Position numbers and translations under genes: made by a program. The notes beneath the pieces were generated by a model. That model had not been told where the DNA came from. It was given only the letters and a program-made list of their open reading frames with translations, and searched no databases. Shown in pieces: positions 52,605 through 60,460 of a DNA stretch of 64,000 nt (position 1 is the first letter of the stretch; each line of letters opens with the position of its first letter). Source of the stretch: CALBPI01 sp038521865. GTDB lineage: Bacteria > Pseudomonadota > Gammaproteobacteria > Steroidobacterales > Woeseiaceae. The stretch covers positions 1,262,739 through 1,326,738 of the forward strand of contig JBCBKO010000001.1 in the NCBI GenBank assembly GCA_038521865.1, given 5' to 3'.

Positions 52605-53939
52605 TCAGTTCGCCTCCAGCAGGTGCGTCACTACGCGCTCCATCCGAGCGCTGCGCGACCCTTTGATGCAAATCGCTACATCGGGTTCGATTTGCTCCGC
52701 AAGTGCGACGTTGAGATCAGCGACTTCTGTAAACGTCTGTGTATCGCCAAACCCCGCACGAATCGCCTCAGCAAACTCCCCAAGCGCGAATACGCGTGCG
52801 ATCCCAATACGCCCGAAGTAAGCGCCGAGATCACGGTGCGCCTTGTAGGCGTCATCCCCGAGCTCGAACATATCGCCCACAACCATCCACGCCTGATCGG
52901 AATTAGCGACGAGTGCATCAGCCGCCGCACGCATGGAAGCTGGATTAGCGTTATAGGTGTCGTCGATGAGCGTCGTACCGTTCTTCAAGCGATGACGCAC
53001 CTGGCGACCATCCACAGGCGAAACCGTTTTCAAGCGTTCGGCAAACTGCTCCCACGCAATACCTGCCGCGAGCGCAACCGCACATGCGCCTGCGGTGTTC
53101 ATCGCGTTGTGCACACCGGAGAGCCGAAGATCGATACTCTGGACCTTGCCGTCGTGATTGATTGAGAAACTGCATCCATCGGCTGTCGCCACGAAATCGC
53201 TGTACCAAACATCCGCGGTGCTGTTGGCACCGAAAGTCACGATGTCAGCCGGCGCAGCACGACCCAACCAATAGTCAAAATAATGATCATCGCGATTGAT
53301 GACTGCGGTCTGCCCCTGCCCGAGCGCCTCGAACATCTCACCCTTGCCGCGCGCCACACCTTCGATACCACCAAAACCTTCGAGGTGGGCTGGCCCTGCG
53401 TTCGTGACGATGCCAATGTCTGGCTGACCGAGCGCAGCCAGTGCCGCGATCTCGCCAACGTGGTTGGCGCCCATTTCGAGCACGGCGAAACGGTGTGATT
53501 CGTTGAGTCCGAACAACACCAATGGCACGCCGAGATGGTTGTTCAAATTGCCGGTTGTCGCATGGGTGTCGGGACCGCACAGCGCAGCAATCAGCGACCG
53601 CATTGTGGTCTTGCCATTGCTGCCGGTGATGCCAACCGTGAGCGGACTAAATCGATTGCGCCAGGCTGTTGCGAGTGCGTGCAGCGCAGTAACCGTATCG
53701 TCGACAACCAGCTGGGGCAGCGGATTGTCAGTGGCACGCGTCGTGACGGCCGCGCACGCCCCCTTATCCGCCGCGTCTCGAATGAAATCCGCGCCATCGA
53801 AGTTGGGACCGCTCAGAGCAACGAATAACTCATCCTTGCCGAGCGTGCGTGAATCGATCGACACTCCAGAACACTCGACAGCAGTTTCGGGCGTCGTCAG
53901 TCCCAACACCGATGCGATGGCGGCTAACGACCACTTCAT
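52605..53939 (-). CDS. murF: UDP-MurNAc-tripeptide--D-Ala-D-Ala ligase
   Basis: 444 residues. ATP loop GSNGKTTMRSLIAAL, LEMGANHVGEIAAL, INRDDHYFDYW, and IDDTYNANPASMRAA. It adds the dipeptide made by DdlB, completing the pentapeptide. Overlaps murE by 4 nt. Confidence 0.97.
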   Translation of the reverse strand: MKWSLAAIASVLGLTTPETAVECSGVSIDSRTLGKDELFVALSGPNFDGADFIRDAADKGACAAVTTRATDNPLPQLVVDDTVTALHALATAWRNRFSPLTVGITGSNGKTTMRSLIAALCGPDTHATTGNLNNHLGVPLVLFGLNESHRFAVLEMGANHVGEIAALAALGQPDIGIVTNAGPAHLEGFGGIEGVARGKGEMFEALGQGQTAVINRDDHYFDYWLGRAAPADIVTFGANSTADVWYSDFVATADGCSFSINHDGKVQSIDLRLSGVHNAMNTAGACAVALAAGIAWEQFAERLKTVSPVDGRQVRHRLKNGTTLIDDTYNANPASMRAAADALVANSDQAWMVVGDMFELGDDAYKAHRDLGAYFGRIGIARVFALGEFAEAIRAGFGDTQTFTEVADLNVALAEQIEPDVAICIKGSRSARMERVVTHLLEAN

Positions 53940-55426
53940 GATGCGCTCACCGACAGTGTACCCAGCGCATGAGCTGCCACCTCAACATCGTCAAACGAAT
54001 GCACCTCATCGCCGATGAGCTGATACTGCTCATGCCCTTTGCCGGCAATCAGAATCACGTCATCAGGCGATGCGTGACGAACCGCGTGCTCGATCGCTCG
54101 CGCGCGATCAGTCTCGACGTGATGTTCAACCTCAGACAAACCTGCACGAATATCAGCGATGATCGCTTCGGGTGACTCACCACGCGGGTTGTCGCTGGTC
54201 ACGACGATTTCATCAGCTGCCGTCGCAGCCAACGCCATCTGCGGGCGCTTACCGTGATCTCGTTCGCCACCGCAACCGAAAACACACCAAAGCCGACCCT
54301 GCGTATGGGCACGCAGCGCATCAATGGCAGCGGTGAGGGCAGCCGGTGTGTGCGCGTAATCAACAACGGTCAATGGCTGGCGCCGACTGACAACTTGCAA
54401 GCGCCCCGGTGGCGCCTTCGCAGCACCGACAGCCTCGATAGCGCGATCCAACGGGACCTCCAAAGACAGCAACACCGCGAGTGCCAGCGCAAGGTTTTGT
54501 GTGTTGAAGCCACCGATCAACTCGCTGCGCAGAGTCGCATCGCCAAGTGGCGTTACAACGTCGAGCACAAGCCCGTTCGCACTCATGTCGATGTTGGCAA
54601 TCTGGACCGAATGCGCGCGCGCTGCACGTTCCGGTGCACCTACCAACCAGGCATCAGGGTATCGCTCACCGAGCTTTACGCCGTATTCATCGTCAACCGC
54701 GATCACGCGCGCCTGCAGACCAGGCCAATCAAATAATTGCGCTTTCGCTTCGAAGTAAGCGTCCATCGTGCCGTGATAGTCGAGATGGTCCCGCGTGAGA
54801 TTCGAAAACACAGCAACGTCGATGTTCGAACCGCTGAATCGGTATTGATCAAGCGCGTGCGATGACGCCTCGATCGCAATCACATCGCAATTCTGTTCAC
54901 ACAACGCCGCCGCCTGCCGTTGCATGGTCACGGCATCTGGTGTCGTCAGTGTGCTCTTGTCGAGCGCGTCGATGGCGCCCCAACCTAACGTACCCATCAG
55001 TGCCGGTCGCCGACCCAATGAGGAAAGCGCATGCGCAACCAACCAGCTAACGCTGCTCTTACCATTGGTTCCGGTGACCGCGACCAGGTCCATCGATGCT
55101 GTCGGAGCACCAAAAAAACGAGCAGCAACGACACCTTCGAGACCTTCACGTCCGGGCACACAAATGACGGGTACGGCGCTGACCGACCCAACGCGCACAT
55201 CTGTGGCATCAAGATCGGTGACGATCGCGATAGCACCAGCATCAATCGCTTGCTCTGCGTACTCGATTCCATGCCGTGACTGGCCCTGCACGGCTAAAAA
55301 CGCAGTGCCCTCCGTAACCTGCCTGCTATCCATAGCAACGTCACTGACTGGCAACTGCGGCGCGATGGCCATACCTTCCAGCAACCCAGCAAGCGTCGGC
55401 AAATGTTTTCCGGACACGGCCATCAC
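53936..55426 (-). CDS. murE: UDP-MurNAc-dipeptide--meso-diaminopimelate ligase
   Basis: 496 residues. ATP loop GTNGKSSVSWLVAHAL, HALDQYRFSG, carbamylated-Lys region YFEAKAQLF, and the DNPR motif (TSDNPRGESPEAI) that selects meso-diaminopimelate, so the peptidoglycan is of the usual Gram-negative type. GTG 55426 overlaps the ftsI stop; an ATG follows directly at 55423 and may be the real start. Confidence 0.97.
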   Translation of the reverse strand: MMAVSGKHLPTLAGLLEGMAIAPQLPVSDVAMDSRQVTEGTAFLAVQGQSRHGIEYAEQAIDAGAIAIVTDLDATDVRVGSVSAVPVICVPGREGLEGVVAARFFGAPTASMDLVAVTGTNGKSSVSWLVAHALSSLGRRPALMGTLGWGAIDALDKSTLTTPDAVTMQRQAAALCEQNCDVIAIEASSHALDQYRFSGSNIDVAVFSNLTRDHLDYHGTMDAYFEAKAQLFDWPGLQARVIAVDDEYGVKLGERYPDAWLVGAPERAARAHSVQIANIDMSANGLVLDVVTPLGDATLRSELIGGFNTQNLALALAVLLSLEVPLDRAIEAVGAAKAPPGRLQVVSRRQPLTVVDYAHTPAALTAAIDALRAHTQGRLWCVFGCGGERDHGKRPQMALAATAADEIVVTSDNPRGESPEAIIADIRAGLSEVEHHVETDRARAIEHAVRHASPDDVILIAGKGHEQYQLIGDEVHSFDDVEVAAHALGTLSVSAS

Positions 55427-57147
55427 TGAGCGTCATCCTGAGCAACACCTGCCATCAGTGTCGGTCGTGCGTCTGGCGGGATCGCCATTGTGCGCAGCGC
55501 TTCACGCATGACCGCCGAGAAGACCGGCGCAGCTACATCACCACCATGCAACTTGCTACGCCTTGGCTCATCGATCACAACCACCGCTGCAAGACGAGGG
55601 TTCGAAGCCGGCACAACACCGGCAAAAATCGCGCGATGGCGTTGGTCATCATATTTTCCATCGCCGGAATACATCCACGCTGTCCCGGTCTTGCCGGCTA
55701 CGCGGTAGCCTGGAATCGCCGCGCGCGAACCCGTACCACTCTCGACAACACCCTCCATCAGGCTCAGCACGTGACGCGCGATCTCGGGTGAAACCGCACG
55801 GGTACCATCCGGTGGTTGATCGACTTTCAGCAACGACACTGGCATCAGCACGCCGTCATTGGCCAACGCTGCATAAGCTCGGACCAGCTGAAGGCGTGTA
55901 ACTGAAATGCCATACCCGTAGCTGATCGTCGCCTGAGAGATTTTTCGCCAATCACTGTAGTGCGTTAACAAGCCGCGCGACTCTCCCGGCAAGCTACTTC
56001 CGGTCAGGCTGCCAAATCCAAATCGGCTGAGCGACTCCCAAAAATCCTCAGGTTCCATGCGCAGACCGACTTGCGTCGTCGCCACGTTCGAAGACTTGGC
56101 CAGCAGCGTCTCGAGATCGATGGTGCCTAGCGGATTGGGATCGGTAATGGTCTTGACACCAACCTCTAATGATCCGTTGGCTGTATCGATCATCGAATCC
56201 GGCTGGATCACGCCGTGTTCAAGCGCGGCCGCGAGCGTAATTGGCTTGATGCTGGAGCCCGGATCGTGGATGTCGGTTACGGCCCGGTTACGCGCGCGCT
56301 CAGCAGTGTATTGCGACCGTTTGTTCGGGTTGTAACCCGGCTGATTCACCATCGCGAGTACTTCGCCGGTGTGTACGTCGAGAATCACCATCGACCCCGA
56401 CTGTGCATCATGCAGCTCACGTGCGCGCTTCAACTCACGATAAGCAAAATGCTGAATGCGCAGATCGATACTCGTCACGAGATCCTTGCCGTGACGGACA
56501 GCACGGATACTGCGGATGTCGCGAAAATCCTCTCCAACGCCATCCATCAGCACAAGCTTGGAACCTGGGGCACCGGCGAGCTCGTGATTGTGCGCATACT
56601 CGAGCCCTTCCTGACCGATGTCATCAATATCGGTCAGGCCGATGACATGACTCGCAACTTCGGTCGCCGGGAAAAACCGACGGTACTCGCGCAGCACATT
56701 AATGCCCGGCAATCCAAGCTCGCTGATTGCGGCAACCTGATCGGGTCTTGCGTGGCGCAGCAACCAAACAAAGTCGCGATTGATATTTCGATTGAGCACC
56801 TTCAGCAGCTGCGCGTGATCGCGATCAAGAATACGCGCCAGCCTCGGCAATTCTTCTGTCTTTGGCAGCAGTTCGCTTGGGTTAGCCCAGATGCTGTCGA
56901 CGGGTGACGAAATCGCTAATGGCTCGCCATTCCGATCTGTGATCGAACCGCGGTGCGAAGAGATAACGCGCTCTCGAATGTGGCGTTTGTCGCCCTCCGT
57001 GACCAACATCTCACTGTCGATCACCTGCAGGTAGGCGCTCTGCCCAATCAACACAACCGATGCCAACGCGAACACAAACACGAGCACAGACCCGCGCATA
57101 CGAAACCGTTGTTGCGCCAGTTGGCGCTTTTCCGCTCGACGTTTCAT
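55423..57147 (-). CDS. ftsI: Septal transpeptidase FtsI (PBP3)
   Basis: 574 residues. Short basic cytoplasmic tail, TM about 19-40, a non-catalytic pedestal domain (GSITDRNGEPLAISSPVDSI), then the transpeptidase with Ser298 in GSSIKP, the KSSN motif and K486TG (VAGKTGTAWM). It crosslinks septal peptidoglycan with FtsW. 4-nt overlaps on both sides. Confidence 0.98.
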   Translation of the reverse strand: MKRRAEKRQLAQQRFRMRGSVLVFVFALASVVLIGQSAYLQVIDSEMLVTEGDKRHIRERVISSHRGSITDRNGEPLAISSPVDSIWANPSELLPKTEELPRLARILDRDHAQLLKVLNRNINRDFVWLLRHARPDQVAAISELGLPGINVLREYRRFFPATEVASHVIGLTDIDDIGQEGLEYAHNHELAGAPGSKLVLMDGVGEDFRDIRSIRAVRHGKDLVTSIDLRIQHFAYRELKRARELHDAQSGSMVILDVHTGEVLAMVNQPGYNPNKRSQYTAERARNRAVTDIHDPGSSIKPITLAAALEHGVIQPDSMIDTANGSLEVGVKTITDPNPLGTIDLETLLAKSSNVATTQVGLRMEPEDFWESLSRFGFGSLTGSSLPGESRGLLTHYSDWRKISQATISYGYGISVTRLQLVRAYAALANDGVLMPVSLLKVDQPPDGTRAVSPEIARHVLSLMEGVVESGTGSRAAIPGYRVAGKTGTAWMYSGDGKYDDQRHRAIFAGVVPASNPRLAAVVVIDEPRRSKLHGGDVAAPVFSAVMREALRTMAIPPDARPTLMAGVAQDDAQ

Positions 57148-57527
57148 TCCTGCCGCTCCGTGGCATTTGCCGGTGAATCGTTCTGCACCAACGAAGCCGG
57201 CGGGGTCGTCGGTTCAAGCCCAGTGAAGAAATACCCGCCTTGATCACCGATCAGGTAAATCTCCTCCGGGGAAGGCGCGCGTAACCCCAAGTCCCTTGGG
57301 GCGCGCGCTTCAATCTCGTGGTAGGCACCGTAGGCGCTCTGCTCAAGTTGAAGCCTGTGATACTCGGTGTTCAAGGCATCCCGCTCGCGCGAAAGCGACT
57401 CCTGCTCCATGAACAAGACGCGCGCTTCGTGCCTTGTGTAGACCAGCGCAATTGCGGAGAGCGCGATGGCCAACAGCAATATCACCATCAGTGTGAAACC
57501 ACGCTTTGGTATCGCCTGCAGAGTCAT
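57144..57527 (-). CDS. ftsL: Cell division protein FtsL
   Basis: 127 residues. TM at about 10-30 (GFTLMVILLLAIALSAIALV), followed by a periplasmic coiled coil (RHEARVLFMEQESLSRERDA, TEYHRLQLEQ) and the RAPRDLGLRAPSPEEI motif. FtsL pairs with FtsB and activates FtsWI. The tail after about 95 is Pro/Thr-rich and longer than in E. coli. Confidence 0.93.
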   Translation of the reverse strand: MTLQAIPKRGFTLMVILLLAIALSAIALVYTRHEARVLFMEQESLSRERDALNTEYHRLQLEQSAYGAYHEIEARAPRDLGLRAPSPEEIYLIGDQGGYFFTGLEPTTPPASLVQNDSPANATERQE

Positions 57528-58459
57528 CGCAGCCGCTCCCCAACACGCAGACGCGCGCTACGAGCGCGCGGATTGCGATCGAGCTCCGCATCATTAGCCA
57601 CCACTGATTTCCCGACGATACGCAGGTGTGGCTTGGCAGCTTCCGGCATATCCGGCAGACCGCGGTAGACCGGATCTTCAGCACTCGCATCACGCAGAAA
57701 TCGCTTAACCGGGCGGTCTTCCAGCGAGTGGAATGTCAGGAACGCCACGCGACCACCGATCGCCAACGCATCCACGACAGCGGCTAGCGCGCGTTCCAGC
57801 TCGCCGAGCTCATCGTTGATTCGCATCCGAATCGCCTGAAACGTCCTCGTCGCAGGATGAATCCGTCCGCGCTCGCGGACCTTGGCCGGCACCGCGGACT
57901 CAATGACAGCCGCGAGTTGAAGCGTCCGGAGCAACGGCTCGCGATCACGCGCCGCCACTATGGCACTTGCGATGCGCGCCGCCAGGCGCTCCTCGCCCAG
58001 CCGTGAGATATCACGGCGCAACTCTGACTCACTGACTCGCGCGAGGTACTCGGCTGCGGACTCGCCGCACGACTGATCCATGCGCATATCCAACGGCCCA
58101 TCCCTGAGAAAGCTGAACCCTCGCTCACCCTCGTCGAGCTGCGGCGAAGACACGCCGAAGTCAAACAACATGCCATCGACACGACCCAGCAGCCCTTCGG
58201 CACGCAAAACATCGGCTAACGCACCGAAAGCTCTGTGCACGATCGTGAACCTGCGGTCGGCGCAATGCCGATCCCGGGCAGCCGCGACGGCCGCCGCATC
58301 GCGATCAAAGGCCAACAGGCGGCCATCCTCACCGAGGGCACGCAAGATCGCGTCGCTGTGACCGCCACGACCATACGTTGCATCGACGTAGCAACCATCG
58401 GCACGCACGGCCAGATGATTCAAAACCTGGTCGCGCATTACGGGCTCGTGGGCGACCAT
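57524..58459 (-). CDS. rsmH: 16S rRNA (C1402-N4) methyltransferase
   Basis: 311 residues. SAM site YVDATYGRGGHSDAILRAL, DFGVSSPQLDEGERGFSF, and C-terminal AFLTFHSLEDRPVKRF. It methylates C1402 of 16S rRNA. Its partner RsmI, which modifies the same nucleotide's ribose, is encoded about 1.1 kb upstream across rnpB. The start shares one base with the mraZ stop. Confidence 0.97.
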   Translation of the reverse strand: MVAHEPVMRDQVLNHLAVRADGCYVDATYGRGGHSDAILRALGEDGRLLAFDRDAAAVAAARDRHCADRRFTIVHRAFGALADVLRAEGLLGRVDGMLFDFGVSSPQLDEGERGFSFLRDGPLDMRMDQSCGESAAEYLARVSESELRRDISRLGEERLAARIASAIVAARDREPLLRTLQLAAVIESAVPAKVRERGRIHPATRTFQAIRMRINDELGELERALAAVVDALAIGGRVAFLTFHSLEDRPVKRFLRDASAEDPVYRGLPDMPEAAKPHLRIVGKSVVANDAELDRNPRARSARLRVGERLR

Positions 58460-58911
58460 CAGAGTGAAAGGGTTTCCAGTTCTGCAGACAACTCGAGCGC
58501 CTCATCGTCGTCGGCGAGCCATTCATCGCGACGCTCCAACCAACGCGACTCCTCCCAGAGCTCGAACTTCTTACCCTGACCGACCAACATCGCGTGCTTC
58601 TCAATGCCTGCGAACTCCCTGAGTTCCCTCGGCATGAGCAAGCGGCCGCTATTGTCCAGCTCCATATCGCTGGCGTGACCGATCATTAGTCGCTGCAGAC
58701 GGCGGGCGTGCTTATTGAGACTAGGCAGACGTTCGAGCTTGCGTTCGATATCCTCCCAGTCAGGCAACGGATAAATAAGGAGGCAGTAATCACGGTCGAC
58801 AGTCGCCACCAGTTGGTTTGCACAGCGCGCAGCGATCCGCTCCCGGTAACGGGTCGGTATGGCCAGCCTGCCCTTGGCATCCAGCGTGACTTTGGTTGCA
58901 CCGCGAAACAT
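58459..58911 (-). CDS. mraZ: Transcriptional regulator MraZ
   Basis: 150 residues with two SpoVT/AbrB-like repeats (VTLDAKGRLAIPTRYRERI and MELDNSGRLLMPRELREFAG). MraZ represses its own dcw promoter by binding TGGGN repeats. Three such repeats with exact 5-nt spacing precede the gene. It is the first gene of the dcw cluster. Confidence 0.98.
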   Translation of the reverse strand: MFRGATKVTLDAKGRLAIPTRYRERIAARCANQLVATVDRDYCLLIYPLPDWEDIERKLERLPSLNKHARRLQRLMIGHASDMELDNSGRLLMPRELREFAGIEKHAMLVGQGKKFELWEESRWLERRDEWLADDDEALELSAELETLSL

Positions 58912-58930
58912 GCTCTAAACCGTCTAGAAA

Positions 58931-58955
58931 AACCAGATTTTCCCACATCCCCCCA
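58931..58955 (-). promoter_or_regulatory. MraZ operator (three TGGGN-type repeats)
   Basis: On the minus strand TGGGG, TGGGA and TGGTT follow each other with 5-nt spacers (58951-58955, 58941-58945, 58931-58935). The first two match the MraZ consensus TGGGN; the third has T in place of the third G. They begin just past the expected transcription start of the promoter at 58965-58993, suiting repression by MraZ. Confidence 0.8.
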
Positions 58956-58964
58956 CTTCTCGAC

Positions 58965-58993
58965 ACTATAGGTAGGGCACTTTTTTGCGTCAA
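58965..58993 (-). promoter_or_regulatory. Sigma-70 promoter of the dcw cluster
   Basis: TTGACG (58988-58993), a 17-nt spacer and TATAGT (58965-58970) on the minus strand: 5/6 matches to both hexamers at ideal spacing. The start point would be near 58958, giving a leader of about 47 nt to mraZ. Confidence 0.85.
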
Positions 58994-59188
58994 CAGAAAA
59001 CCGTGATTAATCCATAAAAGACAGTCACTTAGCGCTGTGATCAGGCACTTTTCAATACACTCCTGACAACAGAAGAAACGAAATATCAGTGCGTTACGCG
59101 TCTTTGCTAATGATCGGATTAGCTGATCGTCGCGATTCAGCGACTCGTGGAGGATGGCCATTCGGAGCGGCCAACTTGCGCAGACGGG
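58994..59188. other. Spacer between dcw promoter and rnpB
   Basis: About 195 nt. I see no gene here; a frame crossing it (58790-59233) is a shadow of mraZ and its leader. No intrinsic terminator for rnpB with a T-run was found; a weak TGGCC/GGCCA stem lies at about 59157-59175. Confidence 0.4.
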
Positions 59189-59528
59189 AGATGGGAGTCG
59201 GCCTGTAAGCCGGGTTCTGTCTTGGGTGATCATTCATCTGCGTGCACCGTCGCCGATGCACTGTAGCGACCTACCCGGGGGCACGTTCGGAACCGACGTT
59301 AATGCCCCCCTATTTGGTCTTGCTCCGGACGGGGTTTACCCTGCCATTGCTGTTACCAGCAACGCGGTGCGCTCTTACCGCACCTTTTCACCCTTACCGC
59401 TGACGCGGCGGTATATTTTCTGCGGCACTTTCCGTGGGCTCGCGCCCCCCAGGCGTTACCTGGCGTCCTGTCCGATGGAGCCCGGACTTTCCTCCGCGCT
59501 ATGCGCAGCGATCACCTGGCCGACTCCC
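59189..59528 (-). ncRNA. rnpB: RNase P RNA (bacterial type A)
   Basis: The minus strand has the RNase P core: GAGGAAAGTCCGGGCTCC near the 5' end, GCCAGGTAACGCCTGG, AAGGGTGAAAAGGTGCGGTA, GGTAAACCCCGTCCGGAGCA, ACCAAATAGGGG, and the 3' conserved GACAGAACCCGGCTTA. The terminal helix P1 pairs GGGAGTCGGCC with GGCCGACTCCC, fixing the ends to within a few nt. It is the catalytic RNA for tRNA 5' processing. It lies between rsmI and mraZ, as in several gammaproteobacteria. Confidence 0.96.
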
Positions 59529-59542
59529 GCGTGCACTGTAAC

Positions 59543-60382
59543 TCAATCCTGCAGATCGAGCGCGAACTGATAGAGCTTGTTTCGTGGTGCACCGGTGGCG
59601 ACAGAAACCGCTTTTGCGGCCGCTTTCACAGGAATGCCCGCGGAAAGCAACTCACGCACTAACAACTCTGGATCTACAGCACTCGTGACCTCTACGACCT
59701 CCGCGCCTGCGACCAAAACGACGAATTCCCCTTTGGCAACAATCTGTCCCGTGTCGATCTGGCGACACAATTCGGCGAGGGTTGTGGTCACGATCTGCTC
59801 GTGACGCTTGGTCAGCTCGCGCGCAACGCAGGCCATCCGGTCGGCACCAAAGACCGAGCCAGCATCCGACAGGAAGTCAGAGATCCTGTGCACCGCCTCA
59901 TAGAACACCATCGTACGAGGCTCATGAGAGAGTGCGGTCAGCCGCGTCTTGCGAGCTTGCGCCTTCGCTGGAAGAAATCCCTCAAACACAAAACGATCTG
60001 TTGGCAGGCCCGACGCACTCAACGCTGCAATAACTGCGCTGGGGCCCGGAACCGTCTCCACACGCACACCCGCTGCATGTGCCGCCCGCACAAGACGGAA
60101 TCCAGGGTCACTAACCGCAGGCGTTCCAGCATCGGAAACCAACGCGAGATGCTCACCTTCAGCCAGGCGTCGCACCAGCTCATCCACCAGATCGCGTTCG
60201 TTGTGTTCATGAAGCGCCAAAAGTCGCGCTTCCACCCCGAATTGCATCAACAGACGACCGGTTCGACGACTATCTTCAGCCAAGACAACATCTGCAGCGG
60301 ATAGCACCGTCTTCATTCGCTCGGATGCATCGGCCAGATTCCCGATCGGCGTTGCGACGATAGAAAGACGCCCGCCGCTCAT
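59543..60382 (-). CDS. rsmI: 16S rRNA (C1402-2'-O) methyltransferase
   Basis: 279 residues of the tetrapyrrole methylase fold: IVATPIGNLADASERMKTVL, LAEDSRRTGRLL, LVSDAGTPAVSDPG, and VFYEAVHRI. It methylates the ribose of C1402. It ends 14 nt before rnpB on the same strand and is divergent from lpoA. Confidence 0.97.
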   Translation of the reverse strand: MSGGRLSIVATPIGNLADASERMKTVLSAADVVLAEDSRRTGRLLMQFGVEARLLALHEHNERDLVDELVRRLAEGEHLALVSDAGTPAVSDPGFRLVRAAHAAGVRVETVPGPSAVIAALSASGLPTDRFVFEGFLPAKAQARKTRLTALSHEPRTMVFYEAVHRISDFLSDAGSVFGADRMACVARELTKRHEQIVTTTLAELCRQIDTGQIVAKGEFVVLVAGAEVVEVTSAVDPELLVRELLSAGIPVKAAAKAVSVATGAPRNKLYQFALDLQD

Positions 60383-60460
60383 GCTGCACCCAGGGATGGA
60401 AACGGAACTTGCACGGTATACTGAAGACCAACACGAACAGTCTTGAATTTGGAATTTTGC
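60383..60460 (+). promoter_or_regulatory. rsmI / lpoA divergent promoter region
   Basis: 78 bp. TATACT at 60417-60422, in ACGGTATACT, is a -10 candidate for lpoA and repeats the 10-mer found before bamD. GGAACTT (60404-60410) matches the sigma-E -35 exactly, but no good sigma-E -10 follows at the right distance. Which factor is used cannot be decided from sequence. Confidence 0.35.

Noticed and set aside
58790..59233. 147-codon minus-strand frame upstream of and inside mraZ
   Set aside because: It is out of frame with mraZ, crosses the dcw promoter and operator, and its C-terminal part is a shadow of mraZ.
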